Below are positions 18,508 to 26,806 of a DNA stretch of 64,000 bases, in pieces. Every line of letters starts with the position of its first letter. Within the stretch, counting starts at the first letter, position 1. Source of the DNA: Nocardia yamanashiensis NBRC 100130 (lineage in GTDB: Bacteria; Actinomycetota; Actinomycetes; Mycobacteriales; Mycobacteriaceae). The position numbers and the translations under genes are program-made. The notes beneath the pieces were generated by a model. That model saw only the letters and a program-made list of their open reading frames with translations. It ran no database searches and was not told where the DNA came from. The stretch covers positions 62,001-126,000 of the forward strand of contig NZ_BDCD01000024.1 of assembly GCF_001613325.1 (NCBI RefSeq), read 5' to 3'.

Positions 18508-19344
18508 ATGACCGAGATCGTCAACACCGCGCAGGCCGAGGCGTGGAACGGCTACGAGGGTGAGCACTGGGCCGGGCACGACGACCGCTATGACGCGGTG
18601 AACGCCGGATTCAACGAGCCGCTGCTGACCGCCGCGCGGATCGGGGCGGGGGACCGGGTGCTCGATATCGGCTGCGGGAACGGGCAATTGACTCGGCTGG
18701 CGGCGCGGCGGGCAGCGGGCGGATCCGCGACGGGTGTGGATCTGTCCGGGCCGATGCTCGCCCGCGCGGGGGAGCGGGCACGCGAGGAAGGCGTCGGCAA
18801 TGTCCGCTTCGAACAGGGTGACGCGCAGGTCTTTCCGTTCCCCGAGGCCGGATTCGATGCCGCGCTGAGCCGTTTCGGCATCATGTTCTTCGCCGATCCG
18901 GTCGCGGCCTTCGCCAATATCGCGCGTGCCCTGCGCCCCGGCGGCCGCCTGGCCTTCGTGACCATGCCGCCGATGGCGGGCTCCGACCTGGGCGGCGTAT
19001 TCGGTGCGGCCGCACCGTATCTCGGCGGTTTCGACATCGCGCACACGCACGGCCCCCTCGCCGACCCCGGCGCGATTCGCGACCTGCTCACCGCCGCCGG
19101 CTACACCGCGATCGACGTCCGCCACCTCGAAGCCGACGGCATCTGGGGTGCGGACATCCCCGACGCCACCGAATTCATCATGGCCTGGGGCCCGCTGCGC
19201 TACCACCGCATGCTGTCCGGTTTCACCACCGACAACCAGGTCCGCACCGCCGTCTCGAATGCCCTGCGTCCCTTCGCCACCCCCACCGGCGTCCGCCTGC
19301 GCGGCACCGCCTATCTGGTCACGGCCGCCACCCCACTACCGTGA
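18508..19344 (+). CDS. SAM-dependent class I methyltransferase
   Basis: 278 aa. SAM motif I is VLDIGCGNGQLTRLA, then the acidic residue in ATGVDLSGPML, motif II region EQGDAQVFPFPEAGFDAALSRFGIMFF, and motif III LRPGGRLAFVTM. This matches the UbiE/Methyltransf_11 group; the substrate is unknown. Start ATG 18508, with GTG 18505 directly before it, follows AAGGGATC. Its stop overlaps the TetR gene start (GTGA), so the two are translationally coupled. TetR control of a lone methyltransferase often suggests detoxification or resistance, but that is only an inference. Confidence 0.88.
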   Translation: MTEIVNTAQAEAWNGYEGEHWAGHDDRYDAVNAGFNEPLLTAARIGAGDRVLDIGCGNGQLTRLAARRAAGGSATGVDLSGPMLARAGERAREEGVGNVRFEQGDAQVFPFPEAGFDAALSRFGIMFFADPVAAFANIARALRPGGRLAFVTMPPMAGSDLGGVFGAAAPYLGGFDIAHTHGPLADPGAIRDLLTAAGYTAIDVRHLEADGIWGADIPDATEFIMAWGPLRYHRMLSGFTTDNQVRTAVSNALRPFATPTGVRLRGTAYLVTAATPLP

Positions 19345-19976
19345 TCCGCATGTCCCCGAGAAAGGCAGCGGCGTTGCGCGACAGCCCGGACGAACACGGA
19401 CTGCGCGCCCATCTCATCACCACCGCGCAACGCCTCATCGCCGAGCAGGGCGCCGCCGGCCTGACCGTCCGCGCCATCGCCCGCGCGGCCGGCGTCGCCG
19501 ACGGCGTCCTCTACAACCACTTCGCGGACAAGGACGACCTCCTCACCGCCGCCGTCACCGCTCACGTGACCGCCGCCCACGCCGCCCTCGGAGCTCTCCC
19601 CACCCCTGGCACCGCCACCGTCGAACAGAACCTCCGCACCTACCTCCGCGCCGGCTTGTCGTTGCATCACGCGGTGCTCCCCGTCTTCGCCGGCCTGCTC
19701 GCCAGCCCCGCGGTCCTGTCCCGCTTCGCCGAATCCCAAGCCCGCGACACCGATTGGCGCGCCCACCTGACCCGTTACCTCCACGGCGAACAAGACCTCG
19801 GCAGACTCGCCCCCACCGCCGACCCCGACGCGGCCGCCGCCACCCTGGTAGGCATCTGCCACGACCAGGTCCTCACCACCCTCCTCTCCGGCGCCCGCCC
19901 CCACCCACCCCGCCAACTGGACATCGACGCGATCATCGCCACCCTGCTCACCGGAATCGCCCCGCGCGACACCTGA
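19341..19976 (+). CDS. TetR-family transcriptional regulator
   Basis: 211 aa (208 if started at ATG 19350). The N-terminal helix-turn-helix LTVRAIARAAGVADGVLYNHFADKDDLL is typical. The C-terminal ligand domain includes DQVLTTLLSGARPHPP and is of unknown specificity. It is co-transcribed with the upstream methyltransferase gene through a GTGA overlap. The doubled palindromic operator in front of that gene is the probable autoregulatory target, since it lies in the promoter of the operon that encodes this protein. Confidence 0.88.
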   Translation: MIRMSPRKAAALRDSPDEHGLRAHLITTAQRLIAEQGAAGLTVRAIARAAGVADGVLYNHFADKDDLLTAAVTAHVTAAHAALGALPTPGTATVEQNLRTYLRAGLSLHHAVLPVFAGLLASPAVLSRFAESQARDTDWRAHLTRYLHGEQDLGRLAPTADPDAAAATLVGICHDQVLTTLLSGARPHPPRQLDIDAIIATLLTGIAPRDT

Positions 19977-20055
19977 TTCCGTTTTTCCGGATGGCCGGAT
20001 GCTGGATGCCGGTTGTCGTGGCTCGGCGGGGTGCGGAAATGCAGGGCGGGTGAAC

Positions 20056-21510
20056 TCACCTGTGGCGCAGGCCGGTTCGGAGGCTCCACAGGTGCTGGGG
20101 TTGGCCGGCGGCGAAGGCGTGGCACCACAGTTGATCGGGGGTGGTGATGCCGTGGCCGTGCAGGGTCGCCAGGACCGCCTCGGCGATGCGGTCGCCGGAT
20201 GCGGCGCCGGGCGGGAAGTCGAGCATGCAGGGCAGGCCCTCGGGTTCCTGGAATTCCAAGCGGCAGTCCGTGTCCCGGAACCAGCCTTGGGCGAGCCAGC
20301 CGTCCGCCGCGTGGCCGGTGCCCAGGCTCCAGACCACGCAGCCGGCGTGGGGGTGCAGTTGCGGCATGTCGGCGGCCATCGAGTGGAAGAGGGTCTTCAG
20401 GAAGTACTCGAAGTCGGACCAGTCGGTGACCTGACGTTCTGCGCCCGGCCATTCGAAGTCCATGGCAGTGCGCAGCGACTCGTCCTCACGATCCGGGACG
20501 ACGCTCCAGCAGGCGTCGGGAATCCAGTCCTCGCTCCACTTCTGGTTCAGATACGCCTCTTGCTCGGTGGCCTCGGTCGGCTGCACTTCGAATCGGAGAC
20601 GAGCCGGTTGTGCGAGTTCGCGCGAGAGCGTGAAGATCGCCTCGGGACCGCGCCACCGGGCGAACGCGTGCGGCCCGCCGACCAGCGGGGGCGCGCCCAG
20701 CAGGCGTACGCATTCGGCCAGCGCCGCGCGGTACGCCGCGTCGATCACCGCGGGCGCGAGGGACTGGCTCACCTCGATGCTCATGAACTCACCGAAGCCG
20801 GAGCCGGAGCCGGTCAGCGGCCGCTGGGCGCGATCGGCGAGCAGGCGGGCCGATGCGCCCGGCGTCGTCAGGTCAGCTCGAATGTCACCGGCTCGGTTCA
20901 CCGCCGGTGCACCCCACCCGACCGATTCCGCCAGCTCTGTCATCTCGGCACTCGTCCAGGCGCCGGGAACCGCTTGCACCAGCAGCGATATCGCCTCGAC
21001 CAGCGGCGACCAGTCGCTCAACCGCGCGTATCCGTCCGCGGCATCGGCCCGCTCCCGCCGGGCCCGGTCGAACCCGGCGCGCGGCCGCACCGTCAGATAC
21101 ACGCCGGAATCATTGTGCTGCAGGGTGATCGCCGCGAACTCGCTCACCCACGACGGCCCGTGCTCACCCTCGGCGGGCTCCTCGGGAGCACCCAGGCGGG
21201 CGCTGACGCCGGCGCTCAACTCCGAGGCGATACGCGCCGAAGTCGCAGCGTCGTCGGATCGGAGAATCTCGAGCGTCAGGTCCGACAGCGCGTTCTCGTC
21301 GAAGAAGTACGCGTTCCCCTCGATCGGCGGGACGCTCTCCGGCGCCCGGACCTTCAGCATCCGGCCGCCCCATTGCTCCTCGGGCTCCGGCCAGCCCAGC
21401 TGCCCCAGGAACTCGCGGAGATCCGCGCGCGTCCACGCCGCCTCGAACCCCGCCGCCGTGCAGGCGAACCGCACCACATCGGCAAGCCCGGCCCCCACTG
21501 TCTCGCTCAC
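20056..21510 (-). CDS. DUF6301-like Nocardia protein, copy B
   Basis: 484 aa, no signal peptide or membrane segment. It has the same three-module layout as copy A at 16849-18363: FEAAWTRADLREFLGQLGWPEP at the N-terminus, then WTSAEMTELAESVGWGAP and ECVRLLGAPPLVGGPHAF, then a C-terminal WSDFEYFLKTLFHSMAADMPQLHPHAGCVVW unit with AQGWFRDTDCRLEF. Function unknown. The start is GTG 21510 (MSETVGAG) with no strong ribosome-binding site. Copies A and B flank the methyltransferase/TetR pair in the same orientation, which suggests duplication followed by insertion or a small modular region. Confidence 0.7.
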   Translation of the reverse strand: MSETVGAGLADVVRFACTAAGFEAAWTRADLREFLGQLGWPEPEEQWGGRMLKVRAPESVPPIEGNAYFFDENALSDLTLEILRSDDAATSARIASELSAGVSARLGAPEEPAEGEHGPSWVSEFAAITLQHNDSGVYLTVRPRAGFDRARRERADAADGYARLSDWSPLVEAISLLVQAVPGAWTSAEMTELAESVGWGAPAVNRAGDIRADLTTPGASARLLADRAQRPLTGSGSGFGEFMSIEVSQSLAPAVIDAAYRAALAECVRLLGAPPLVGGPHAFARWRGPEAIFTLSRELAQPARLRFEVQPTEATEQEAYLNQKWSEDWIPDACWSVVPDREDESLRTAMDFEWPGAERQVTDWSDFEYFLKTLFHSMAADMPQLHPHAGCVVWSLGTGHAADGWLAQGWFRDTDCRLEFQEPEGLPCMLDFPPGAASGDRIAEAVLATLHGHGITTPDQLWCHAFAAGQPQHLWSLRTGLRHR

Positions 21511-21555
21511 AGTCGCGACGTTAGCAGCCGGTTCGGACAGGTGAGGGCACGAAAA

Positions 21556-21592
21556 CGGCCCGGCGCGATCGGTATTCGATCGCGCCGGGCCG
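21556..21592 (-). terminator. Intrinsic terminator of the DUF1844 gene
   Basis: A perfect 16-bp stem (arms 21556-21571 and 21577-21592) closes a 5-nt loop. On the minus strand it is followed by TTTTC and lies 18 bp beyond the DUF1844 stop, a textbook rho-independent terminator. Confidence 0.9.
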
Positions 21593-21609
21593 GAAGTTCG
21601 CGGGGCGGC

Positions 21610-21993
21610 TCAGTACACGGGGCCGGTGTACTTCTCGCCCGGGCCCGAACCCGGCGCGTCGGGGTACTCCGAGGCCTCACGAAAGGCGCGCTGCAGGGAC
21701 TGCAGGCCATCGCGGATGGGGCCGGCGTGCGGGCCCAGGTATTCGACGGAGGCGGTGACCAGACCGGCCAGCGCGGTGATCACGCGGCGGGCCTCGTCGA
21801 GGTCCAGGTGCGGGCTGGCCGACGGGTCGGGTTCGCCGAGGCCGAGCTTCTCGGCGGCGGAGCTCATCAGCATCACGCAGGCGCGGCTGATGACCTCGAC
21901 GGCGGGGATCTCGGCCAGCTCGCGCACGACCTCGCCCTCGATGAGGTGCTCGGTAGTATTGGCCAGCTCCTCGTTCACTGCTGCCTCACTCAT
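21610..21993 (-). CDS. DUF1844 family protein
   Basis: 127 aa small acidic protein, function unknown. It has the family core VVRELAEIPAVEVISRACVMLMSSAAEKLGLGE and DLDEARRVITALAGLVTASVEYLG. DUF1844 genes commonly sit divergently beside infC in actinobacteria, and that is the arrangement here. Start ATG 21993 (MSEAAVNEE) is preferred over ATG 22005, by family N-terminus. A strong terminator follows. Confidence 0.85.
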   Translation of the reverse strand: MSEAAVNEELANTTEHLIEGEVVRELAEIPAVEVISRACVMLMSSAAEKLGLGEPDPSASPHLDLDEARRVITALAGLVTASVEYLGPHAGPIRDGLQSLQRAFREASEYPDAPGSGPGEKYTGPVY

Positions 21994-22044
21994 GAGGTAG
22001 AGCATGGCACCGACCGGGTAGTCGCTGGTCGCGCGGGTGGGCGA

Positions 22045-22385
22045 TTCGGAGGATCGCGCGGTGGGTGTTAGACTGACCTGCGACGACCGCCCCGGACCGG
22101 TTCCTGCGACCTAATCGGGGCATTAAGTGGAGCCCGACTCCCACCGTCAACCGATCGCTTTGCACCGCAACAGCACCAGGTTCGACGGTCCGGTCGCCCA
22201 TCTTTTACCGGATGGGTTTCTCGTGTGGGTTTTTCCTGCTCGGGACGTGACGCGAGTGGTTTGCGTCCGCGATCGGTCGACTCGGGCCCCGTGTTGGAGA
22301 AATACCAACCCGGGGCTTTCGTGTTGAAATTGGGGTTGAGTTATTGCTTGCGGTCGTTGACGAACCGCTTGACCTAGGAGGCCCC
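22045..22385 (+). promoter_or_regulatory. Promoter and long 5' leader of infC
   Basis: TTCGGA (22045-22050), 18 bp, TAGACT (22069-22074) is a plausible promoter, giving a leader of about 300 nt with no convincing gene. The leader ends in AGGAGG (22376-22381) just before the infC start. It contains a strong terminator-like hairpin, listed separately, consistent with autoregulation or attenuation of the infC-rpmI-rplT operon as known in other bacteria. Confidence 0.55.
22286..22320 (+). terminator. Attenuator-like hairpin in the infC leader
   Basis: GCCCCGTGTTGG (22286-22297) pairs with CCAACCCGGGGC (22305-22316), one mismatch, around a 7-nt AGAAATA loop, and is followed by TTTCG. It lies 66 nt before the infC start, so it would block read-through unless an alternative structure or ligand intervenes. 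Confidence 0.6.
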
Positions 22386-23018
22386 ATCAGCACTGAGACC
22401 CGCATCAACGATCGCATCCGCGTACCCGAGGTCCGCCTCATCGGACCGGGCGGCGAGCAGGTTGGGATCGTGCGTGTTGAAGATGCACTACGCGTCGCCA
22501 TGGAGGCGGACCTCGACCTCGTCGAGGTCGCACCGGACGCGCGCCCGCCGGTATGCAAGATCATGGATTACGGCAAGTTCAAGTACGAGACCGCGCAGAA
22601 GGCGCGTGAGTCCCGGAAGAACCAAGTGCAGACCGTGATCAAGGAGCAGAAGCTCCGGCCGAAGATCGACGACCACGACTACGAGACCAAGAAGCGCAAC
22701 GTCGTTCGCTTCCTCGAAGCCGGTTCGAAGGTCAAGGTCACCATCATGTTCCGCGGCCGTGAGCAGTCGCGTCCGGAACTGGGTTTCCGCCTCTTGCAGC
22801 GGCTGGCCTCCGACGTCGCCGATCTCGGTTTCGTCGAAACTTCGGCCAAGCAGGACGGCCGGAACATGACCATGGTCCTCGCTCCCCACAAGGGCGCGAA
22901 GACGCGGGTGAAGGCGCAGAACGACGCCAGCTCGGCCCCGCGCAGCAATGCGCCGGCGGCGGAAGCTCCGGCCGACGCCCCGGCTGCCGAGGTTCCGGCG
23001 GCCACCCCGCAGCAGTAA
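22386..23018 (+). CDS. infC: Translation initiation factor IF-3 (non-canonical ATC start)
   Basis: 210 aa. IF-3 N-domain (NDRIRVPEVRLIGPGGEQVGI, KIMDYGKFKYE) and C-domain (RPKIDDHDYETK, FLEAGSKVKVTIMFRGREQSRPELG, ETSAKQDGRNMTMVLAPH), then an Ala/Pro-rich tail of about 35 residues seen in actinobacterial IF-3. It binds the 30S subunit and checks start-codon pairing. No ATG or GTG lies in frame at the conserved N-terminus; the codon after AGGAGGCCCC is ATC (22386), followed by STETRINDR. The next in-frame alternative, TTG 22344, lies upstream of the Shine-Dalgarno. A rare start codon is the known basis of infC autoregulation in E. coli. Confidence 0.93.
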   Translation: MSTETRINDRIRVPEVRLIGPGGEQVGIVRVEDALRVAMEADLDLVEVAPDARPPVCKIMDYGKFKYETAQKARESRKNQVQTVIKEQKLRPKIDDHDYETKKRNVVRFLEAGSKVKVTIMFRGREQSRPELGFRLLQRLASDVADLGFVETSAKQDGRNMTMVLAPHKGAKTRVKAQNDASSAPRSNAPAAEAPADAPAAEVPAATPQQ

Positions 23019-23032
23019 TAACGAACAGCACA

Positions 23033-23063
23033 CCGGAGGTCAGGGGGTGACCCCTGCCTCCGG
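23033..23063 (+). other. Intercistronic hairpin between infC and rpmI
   Basis: CCGGAGG-T-CAGGGG pairs with CCCCTG-CCTCCGG with one bulged T and a 3-4 nt loop. No T-run follows, so it is more likely an mRNA-processing or stability element than a terminator. Confidence 0.45.
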
Positions 23064-23084
23064 CACGACAGAACTGAGGATTCC

Positions 23085-23279
23085 ATGCCGAAGATGAAGA
23101 GCCACAGCGGCGCCTCGAAGCGATTCAAGGTGTCGGGCAGCGGCAAGCTGCTGCGTCAGCAGGCCAACCGTCGCCACCTGCTCGAGCACAAGCCCTCCAC
23201 CCGGACTCGTCGTCTGGACGGCACGGAGGTCGTCGCGAAGGCCGACGTCGCTCGCGTCAAGAAGCTGCTCGCCAAGTAA
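23085..23279 (+). CDS. rpmI: 50S ribosomal protein L35
   Basis: 64 aa, highly basic, full length for the family. It starts MPKMKSHSGASKRFKV and contains HLLEHKPSTRTRR, the L35 signature. It is a component of the large ribosomal subunit. It lies 66 bp after infC and 100 bp before rplT in the standard infC-rpmI-rplT order, so it is expected to be co-regulated with both. Confidence 0.98.
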   Translation: MPKMKSHSGASKRFKVSGSGKLLRQQANRRHLLEHKPSTRTRRLDGTEVVAKADVARVKKLLAK

Positions 23280-23379
23280 ATACGGCTGAGCAAGCCGCAA
23301 GCGATCCGTCAGCGGAACGCATAAAACGACCAACTCCGGGCGCAACCGCCGCGCCCGCCTATCGATCAAGGACTGAAAA

Positions 23380-23760
23380 GTGGCACGCGTCAAAAGGGCC
23401 GTCAACGCTCAGAAGAAGCGCCGTTCCGTTCTCGAGGCCTCCAAGGGCTACCGCGGTCAGCGGTCGCGCCTGTACCGCAAGGCCAAGGAACAGCAGCTGC
23501 ACTCGCTCACCTACGCCTACCGCGACCGTCGCGCGCGCAAGGGTGACTTCCGCAAGCTGTGGATCACTCGTATCAACGCCGCCGCGCGTCTGAACGACAT
23601 GACCTACAACCGCTTCATCCAGGGCCTGCAGGCCGCGGGTGTCGAGGTGGACCGCAAGATCCTCGCCGAGCTCGCCGTGTCCGACGCCGAGGCGTTCGCC
23701 GCCCTGGTCGCGGTCGCCAAGGCCGCGCTGCCGGCCGACGTCAACGCCCCGGCCGCCTGA
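23380..23760 (+). CDS. rplT: 50S ribosomal protein L20
   Basis: 126 aa, full length. It starts with GTG (VARVKRAVNAQKKRR) after AAGGACTGAAAA, and contains YRGQRSRLYRKAKEQ, YRDRRARKGDFRKLWITRINAAAR and the C-terminal LAELAVSDAEAFAALV. It is an early assembly protein of the large subunit. In low-GC Gram-positives L20 represses the infC operon; whether that happens here is unknown. The next gene, tsnR, starts 10 bp downstream. Confidence 0.98.
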   Translation: MARVKRAVNAQKKRRSVLEASKGYRGQRSRLYRKAKEQQLHSLTYAYRDRRARKGDFRKLWITRINAAARLNDMTYNRFIQGLQAAGVEVDRKILAELAVSDAEAFAALVAVAKAALPADVNAPAA

Positions 23761-23770
23761 TTCGGTCTGC

Positions 23771-24598
23771 GTGACGACACAACATCATTCGGAACGACCC
23801 GTGGAAGCGCTCTCCGAGCGCAATCCGCGGGTCGTTTCCGCTGTCAAACTCCATCGCGGGCCGCAGCGCCGTAAGACCGGGTTCTTCCTGGCAGAGGGCG
23901 CGAACTCGGTCGAATCCGCCTTGGAGACGGGCCGTATCGAAGAGCTCTTCTATTCGATGAAGGCCGCCGAACGCGAGCACGAACTGGTCGCCAGTGCCGC
24001 CGCCCAAGGGGTGCGCACCACGCTGGTGAGCAATCGCGCCGCGGAAATGCTGGGGGAGACCGTGACCCCGCCCGGCCTGGTCGCCGTCTGCCGCCTGGTG
24101 GACGTGCCGCTGACCTCGGTGCTGGAGGCGTCCCCGCGCATGCTCGCCGTGCCCGTCGCGATCGCCGACCCCGGCAATGCCGGCACCCTGATCCGGGTGG
24201 CCGACGCCGTCGGCGCGGATGCCGTTGTGCTGGCCGGTGATTCGGTCGACCCGCACAATGGCAAGACCGTACGCGCCTGCGCCGGAAGCCTTTTCCACAT
24301 TCCGGTGGCCCGGGCCCGCGATATCGACGCCACCCTCGACGCCCTGGAAGCGGCCGGTATCGCCATTCTGGCCACCACCGCCCGCGGCGAGGTGAACCTC
24401 GACGAAGCCGACGAGATCCTCGCCGGACCGGTCGCCTGGCTCTTCGGCAACGAGGCGCACGGCCTGGACCGCGCCGTCGCCGCCCGCGCCACCCATCGCA
24501 TCCGCATCCCCATTCACGGTCGCGCCGAAAGCCTCAATCTGGCCGCCGCCGCCTCCATCTGCCTGTACGCCAGTTCCCGCGTCCAGCACGCGAAGTGA
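23771..24598 (+). CDS. tsnR: TrmH/SpoU-family RNA 2'-O-methyltransferase
   Basis: 275 aa. The N-terminal substrate-binding domain has SAVKLHRGPQRRKTGFFLAEG. The SPOUT domain carries motif 1 NAGTLIRVADAVGADAVVLAGDSVDPHNGK, motif 2 WLFGNEAHGL and motif 3 RIPIHGRAESLNLAAAASICLY, the deep-knot SAM site. It is expected to methylate ribose in rRNA or tRNA. Position directly after rplT matches Rv1644 (tsnR) in Mycobacterium. The start GTG 23771 has little Shine-Dalgarno and may rely on coupling to rplT; GTG 23801 is an alternative that would remove only poorly conserved residues. Confidence 0.9.
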   Translation: MTTQHHSERPVEALSERNPRVVSAVKLHRGPQRRKTGFFLAEGANSVESALETGRIEELFYSMKAAEREHELVASAAAQGVRTTLVSNRAAEMLGETVTPPGLVAVCRLVDVPLTSVLEASPRMLAVPVAIADPGNAGTLIRVADAVGADAVVLAGDSVDPHNGKTVRACAGSLFHIPVARARDIDATLDALEAAGIAILATTARGEVNLDEADEILAGPVAWLFGNEAHGLDRAVAARATHRIRIPIHGRAESLNLAAAASICLYASSRVQHAK

Positions 24599-24672
24599 GC
24601 GCCGCGCGGCGGAAGGTCGCGGCAGGTACGGCGCGATTTAGTGTGCTGGCAGGTAGCCCGTACTCTTAGCCG

Positions 24673-26169
24673 GTGACATCGCCCAGCACTCTGCGGTCCG
24701 GTGCGCTCTCCCTGGCATCCAGCGTGGTGATCGGGGTGGCATCGGCAGGTCCCGCGTACAGCATTACCGCCACCCTCGGTCTCGTCGTCGCGGCCGTGGG
24801 GTTGCAGGCGCCGATCATCGTGGTGCTGGCGTTCGTCCCGATGTTGCTGGTGGCCATCGGATATCGGGATCTCAATGCGGTCGAGCCGGATCCGGGCACC
24901 ACGTTCGTCTGGGCGACCCGGGCGTTCGGGCCGTTCACCGGATGGATGGCCGGGTGGGCGATCGTCGTCTCCGATCTGCTGGTGATGGCGTCGCTGGCGC
25001 AGATCAGCTCGCAGTACACCTTCCATCTGGTCGGGGCCGACGGCATCGGCTCGGATGCCACCAGCATCTGGGTGCTGCTGCTCGGGATCGTCTACCTGGT
25101 GGTGATGACCGCGGTGGCGGTGTTCGGCATCGACGTGTCGGCGCGCTTGCAGAGCGTGCTGCTGGCGGTCGAGTTCGGGATGCTGGTGGTGTTCTCGATC
25201 GTGGCGCTGGTGCGGGTGGCCATCGGGCATGCCGCGGCCACGGCGTCCGCGTTCAGCTGGGATTGGTTCGATCCCTTTGCCATCGGGTCGTTTTCGAGCT
25301 TCGTCAACGCGCTGCTGCTGATGGTGTTCATCTATTGGGGCTGGGATTCGGCGGTCTCGGTGAACCAGGAGACGGTGGATCCGCGGCATACGCCGGGACG
25401 GTCGGCGGTGCTGTCGACCATCACGCTGGTGGCGCTGTACCTGGTGGTCACGGTGGCGGCGCAGGCGTTCGCGGGCGCGGGCACCGAGGGGCTGGGGCTG
25501 GCCAATCCCGATCATGTGGACGATGTGCTGGGCGCGCTGGGGCAGGCGGTGTTCGGGGACAGCACCATCGGGTCGGTCGCGGTGCATCTGCTGTTCCTGA
25601 TGGTGCTGACCTCGGCGGCGGCCTCCACCCAGACCACGATCCTGCCGACCGCGCGCACCACCTATTCGATGGCCCTGCATCACGCGCTGCCCAAGCGGTT
25701 CGGCGAGATCGATCCGAAGTACCGGACGCCCGCCTTCTCCACCATCGTGTTCGGCGGAGTGTCGATCGTGCTGTACGTCGCGCTCAATTTCGCGTCCGGC
25801 GGCCGGTTGATCGCGGAAGCGGTGACGGCGATCGGCATCTCGATCGGCGTGTACTACGGGCTCACCGGCGTCAGCTGCGCCTGGCTGTACCGGGACCGAT
25901 TCGCCACGGACCGTAGGGCATTGGTGATGAAGGGGATCCTGCCCGCGCTGGGCGGATTCGCGCTGCTGTTCGCGGCGGGCTGGACGGCGGTCACCTCGTG
26001 GTTCAGCGCCATTTTCGTGCTGGGCGTGGGGACGCTGCTGCTCGGTGTGCCGCTGTATCTGATCCTGGCGCGCACCATGCCGCCGTTCTTCCGCGGCGAG
26101 GTGCTGGCGCGCAAGCTGCCCGCCCCGACCGAGGACATCATCGAGGCGGACGCGCCCGCACAGCGCTGA
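24673..26169 (+). CDS. APC-family amino acid permease
   Basis: 498 aa polytopic inner-membrane protein with about 12 hydrophobic segments. The N-terminal GALSLASSVVIGVASAGPAYSITATLG is the substrate and ion-binding helix 1 signature; ATRAFGPFTGWMAGWAI and VFIYWGWDSAVSVNQE are further family motifs. It is a likely H+ or Na+-coupled importer of an amino acid or amine; the substrate is unknown. The GTG start at 24673 lacks a ribosome-binding site, but TACTCT at 24661-24666 is positioned as a -10 element for a leaderless transcript. The gene is convergent with the TetR gene at 26204. Confidence 0.9.
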   Translation: MTSPSTLRSGALSLASSVVIGVASAGPAYSITATLGLVVAAVGLQAPIIVVLAFVPMLLVAIGYRDLNAVEPDPGTTFVWATRAFGPFTGWMAGWAIVVSDLLVMASLAQISSQYTFHLVGADGIGSDATSIWVLLLGIVYLVVMTAVAVFGIDVSARLQSVLLAVEFGMLVVFSIVALVRVAIGHAAATASAFSWDWFDPFAIGSFSSFVNALLLMVFIYWGWDSAVSVNQETVDPRHTPGRSAVLSTITLVALYLVVTVAAQAFAGAGTEGLGLANPDHVDDVLGALGQAVFGDSTIGSVAVHLLFLMVLTSAAASTQTTILPTARTTYSMALHHALPKRFGEIDPKYRTPAFSTIVFGGVSIVLYVALNFASGGRLIAEAVTAIGISIGVYYGLTGVSCAWLYRDRFATDRRALVMKGILPALGGFALLFAAGWTAVTSWFSAIFVLGVGTLLLGVPLYLILARTMPPFFRGEVLARKLPAPTEDIIEADAPAQR

Positions 26170-26203
26170 GCGGGAGCCGAACGGCTCGGGCGCGCAACCG
26201 GTT

Positions 26204-26776
26204 TCAGTCGCCGGCGGCTTCGATATCGGCGAGTATCTCCTGCGCCCAGGGCGCGTCGACGGCCTCGTCGTCGGTGACGCCCATGGCCGCCATATCGGTG
26301 AGCAGCATGCCGGTGGCCATGAACTGGCGCACCGCCAGGACCGGGGCGCCGGTCAGTTCCCGGACGGTGGTGTAGATATTGCCGAAGCGGGCGCGAATGG
26401 CCCGGCCGATCTCCGGATCGACTCCGGCGGCGGCCAGCCCCTGCAGGAAGACCCGGGGCAGGTCGCGCTCGGCGAGGAAAACCTTGTACTGGCGGCCCAT
26501 CGCGTGCAGGCGTTCCTGAGGCGGGGTGTCGGCGGGCAACCCCTCGACGGCCGCGCGGAACAACTCGTCGATCCGGTCGCAGACCCGGGCCAGCACGGCC
26601 AGGAACAGCTGCTGCTTGGTGCCGAACAACCGGATCACATACGGCTGCGATACCCCGGCCCGGCGTGCGATCTCATCGGTTTTGGTTGCGGCGTAACCAG
26701 ATTCGGCGAAGGCGGTGATGGCGGCCTGTAGCACTTGCTCACCGCGTTCGGTGGCGGTCATCCGGGTTCTGGTCAT
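26204..26776 (-). CDS. TetR-family regulator, divergent from an MFS exporter gene
   Basis: 190 aa. Helix-turn-helix ATKTDEIARRAGVSQPYVIRLFGTKQQLF, then a ligand domain with VFLQGLAAAGVDPEIGRAIRARFGNIY. Start ATG 26776 follows GATGAGGGGC; ATG 26785 is too close to the upstream purine-rich tract. Divergent transcription from the MFS gene with repeated palindromic sites between them is the classic layout of a local efflux repressor (QacR/TetR type). Confidence 0.9.
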   Translation of the reverse strand: MTRTRMTATERGEQVLQAAITAFAESGYAATKTDEIARRAGVSQPYVIRLFGTKQQLFLAVLARVCDRIDELFRAAVEGLPADTPPQERLHAMGRQYKVFLAERDLPRVFLQGLAAAGVDPEIGRAIRARFGNIYTTVRELTGAPVLAVRQFMATGMLLTDMAAMGVTDDEAVDAPWAQEILADIEAAGD

Positions 26777-26806
26777 GCCCCTCATCCTCCTCGATGTGGT
26801 CGCGTA

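Noticed and set aside
19999..22071. 690-codon open frame on the plus strand across 20-22 kb.
   Set aside because: It runs through a perfect intrinsic terminator and opposite two supported minus-strand genes; composition is typical of an antisense frame.
22344..22385. TTG start for infC at 22344.
   Set aside because: It would place the AGGAGG inside the coding region and add residues absent from IF-3 homologues.
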